From NCBI GenBank assembly GCA_028699365.1, contig JAQVUQ010000080.1:1-9486 (forward strand): 9,486 nt of DNA. The letters are read 5' to 3'. Below, one piece after another: positions 8,566-9,486 of this stretch; the stretch's first letter is position 1, and each line of letters starts with the position of its first letter. Under the pieces are notes generated by a model, which was not told the DNA's origin, ran no database searches, and saw nothing but the letters and a program-made list of their open reading frames with translations. The stretch comes from a bacterium. Its GTDB lineage: Bacteria; UBP13; UBA5359. Position numbers and translations under genes: made by a program.

Positions 8566-8742
8566 TTGTTTGTTGTTAGTTGTTCGTTGTTGGTTTTAGG
8601 GTCCGTTTGCAAGTCAGGGAAAGGATTCGGCCCCCGCAGATCGTGGGCGCATTATCAATAACGAATAACAAGTAACAAATAACCAGGAAGGAACGAGGAT
8701 TGGGATCATGAAATCAACAACCAACAACCAACAACCAACAAC
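8565..8742. repeat. Heptamer-repeat block in inverted orientation from the carB stop into pyrF
   Basis: Four 7-nt units GTTGTTN run from the last base of the carB stop (8565-8592). Four units of the type AATAACN follow at 8657-8684 (one reads AGTAACA), and four AACAACN units at 8716-8743. The left arm is complementary to the third set: over 22 nt at 8721-8742 only two mismatches appear against its reverse complement. In the centre GCCC-C-CG / CG-T-GGGC (8630-8636 with 8642-8648, one mismatch, 5-nt loop) makes a GC hairpin. The pyrF Shine-Dalgarno sequences (8685-8698) and ATG (8708) lie between the second and third unit sets, so folding could affect pyrF translation. The last set is translated as part of PyrF. 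Confidence 0.75.
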
Positions 8743-9451
8743 TGCGCCCACAGGGCGCTCCCGGCCCGAAGGGCGCGTTATCGTTGCCCTGGATGTGGAT
8801 ACTTTCGATCAGGCCAGGCGTCTGCTGGACAGCCTTGGTGAGAGCGTCTCATTCTATAAAGTCGGATTACAGTTATACACCAGCCTGGGGCAGGCTGTAA
8901 TAAAGGAGTTGCGGGACAGGGATAAGCGCATCTTTCTGGATCTCAAATTCCACGATATACCCAACACGGTGGCTTCCGTCTGCAAGGTTGTCTCGTCGTT
9001 CGGTGTCGATCTCTGCAACGTCCATGCTCTGGGCGGCGCGGCCATGATGCGTGCTGCCGCCGCCGCTGTGGAAGGATGTAATACCCGCGTTCTGGCTGTA
9101 ACAATTCTGACCAGCCATACGCCCGAGGCCGTGCGGGATGAACTGCATATCGAGCTTGGGCTGGAGCAGGAAGTCCTGGCCCTGGCCGGTCTGGCCGCCG
9201 GCAGCGGCCTGCACGGAGTGGTCTGTTCTCCAAGAGAGATAGAGGCCGTCCGCGCCCGTTGCGGCGAAGGCTTTCTCATAGTGACTCCGGGAGTGCGCCC
9301 GGCCTGGGCCGAGGCCAACGATCAGAAGAGGATCATGACCCCGGCCGAGGCCGTCAAACGAGGGGCGGATTACCTGGTCATCGGTCGTCCCATAACTGCA
9401 GCAACGGACCCCGCGGCCGCAGCGGCCAGGATAATTGATGAGCTTGGGTGA
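8708..9451 (+). CDS. pyrF: Orotidine 5'-phosphate decarboxylase (type 1)
   Basis: Catalyses OMP to UMP + CO2, the last step of the pathway, in the cytoplasm as a TIM-barrel dimer. From ATG 8708 the protein has 247 residues, somewhat long for the roughly 230-240 of type 1 enzymes. Active-site residues are present: Asp29 (VALDVD), Lys51 (FYKVGLQ), the Asp78-Lys80-Asp83 charge network in DLKFHDIPNTV (78-88), the TPGVRP loop at 193-198 and GRPIT at 226-230 with phosphate-binding Arg227. Residues 1-22 are a Thr/Asn/Gln/Pro-rich tail encoded by repeat DNA; the barrel begins at RVIVALDV (23-30). No ATG, GTG or TTG occurs in frame between 8708 and the barrel, and GAGG at 8695-8698 lies 9 nt upstream, so this start is the only plausible one. 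It is the last complete gene in the window. Confidence 0.94.
   Translation: MKSTTNNQQPTTAPTGRSRPEGRVIVALDVDTFDQARRLLDSLGESVSFYKVGLQLYTSLGQAVIKELRDRDKRIFLDLKFHDIPNTVASVCKVVSSFGVDLCNVHALGGAAMMRAAAAAVEGCNTRVLAVTILTSHTPEAVRDELHIELGLEQEVLALAGLAAGSGLHGVVCSPREIEAVRARCGEGFLIVTPGVRPAWAEANDQKRIMTPAEAVKRGADYLVIGRPITAATDPAAAAARIIDELG
8744..8776. repeat. GC palindromes inside the pyrF 5' coding region
   Basis: GCGCCC-ACA-GGGCGC (8744-8758) is a perfect 6-bp inverted repeat. GCCC-GAA-GGGC (8764-8774), continued by GC to 8776, is a shorter relative. The stretch 8740-8759 equals 1794-1813 in the pyrR-pyrB spacer except for two loop bases. Read in frame the two units give APTGR and RPEGR in the PyrF N-terminal tail. 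This shows repeat DNA tolerated within a coding sequence. Confidence 0.7.
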
Positions 9452-9478
9452 AGTAATACTACAGGAGGCTTGAGCTAA

Positions 9479-9486
9479 ATGCTTAC
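9479..9486 (+). CDS. Start of a downstream gene, cut by the window edge
   Basis: An AGGAGG ribosome-binding site (9463-9468) stands 10 nt before ATG at 9479, 27 nt after the pyrF stop and on the same strand. Only Met-Leu and part of a third codon are visible, so nothing can be said about the product. The context makes a further pyr gene (pyrE, pyrD or pyrK) reasonable, but this is inference from operon order alone. Confidence 0.55.

Noticed and set aside
8630-8648. Terminator after carB
   Set aside because: The hairpin has a mismatch and no T tract follows; the next bases are GCATTATCAA.

Overview
The window carries most of a de novo pyrimidine (UMP) biosynthesis operon, all on the + strand: pyrR - pyrB - pyrC - carA - carB - pyrF. 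It is preceded by the 3' part of an unrelated aldolase-family gene and followed by the first codons of another gene. The DNA is moderately GC-rich. PyrR-type RNA attenuation, class I dihydroorotase and this gene order point to a Gram-positive or related bacterium. A Chloroflexota (Dehalococcoidia-like) or clostridial environmental lineage is my guess. No 16S or taxon-specific marker is present, so the assignment is weak.

Layout: 1-971, DRE-TIM/HMGL-like aldolase, open at the left edge. 972-1217, promoter and 5' leader with a near-consensus PyrR-binding hairpin and two successive intrinsic-terminator-like hairpins. 1218-1748, pyrR. 1749-1827, spacer with two GC-rich 15-nt palindromes. 1828-2763, pyrB. 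2750-4024, pyrC, overlapping pyrB by 14 nt. 4027-5115, carA, starting 2 nt after pyrC. 5116-5340, a 225-nt spacer filled with octamer repeats in inverted orientation. 5341-8565, carB. 8566-8707, a spacer with heptamer repeats in inverted orientation that continue into the pyrF coding region. 8708-9451, pyrF. 9479 onward, a probable next gene. No gene-free stretch exceeds 300 bases.

Pathway: CarA (glutaminase) and CarB (synthetase) make carbamoyl phosphate, PyrB joins it to aspartate, PyrC closes the ring to dihydroorotate, and PyrF makes the final decarboxylation to UMP. The dihydroorotate dehydrogenase (PyrD, with or without PyrK) and orotate phosphoribosyltransferase (PyrE) steps are absent here and could lie downstream. 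By homology with known pyr attenuators, PyrR bound to UMP/UTP should hold the leader in the terminating form, while PRPP should oppose this.

The enzymes look ordinary and intact. The unusual material is between them: (i) two tandem terminator-like hairpins in the leader; (ii) two intergenic blocks built alike, with period-8 or period-7 short repeats in opposing arms around a small hairpin; (iii) a palindrome family with the core CCC-GAA-GGG in the pyrR-pyrB spacer and again inside pyrF; and (iv) a PyrF N-terminus of about 22 residues that is encoded by these repeats.
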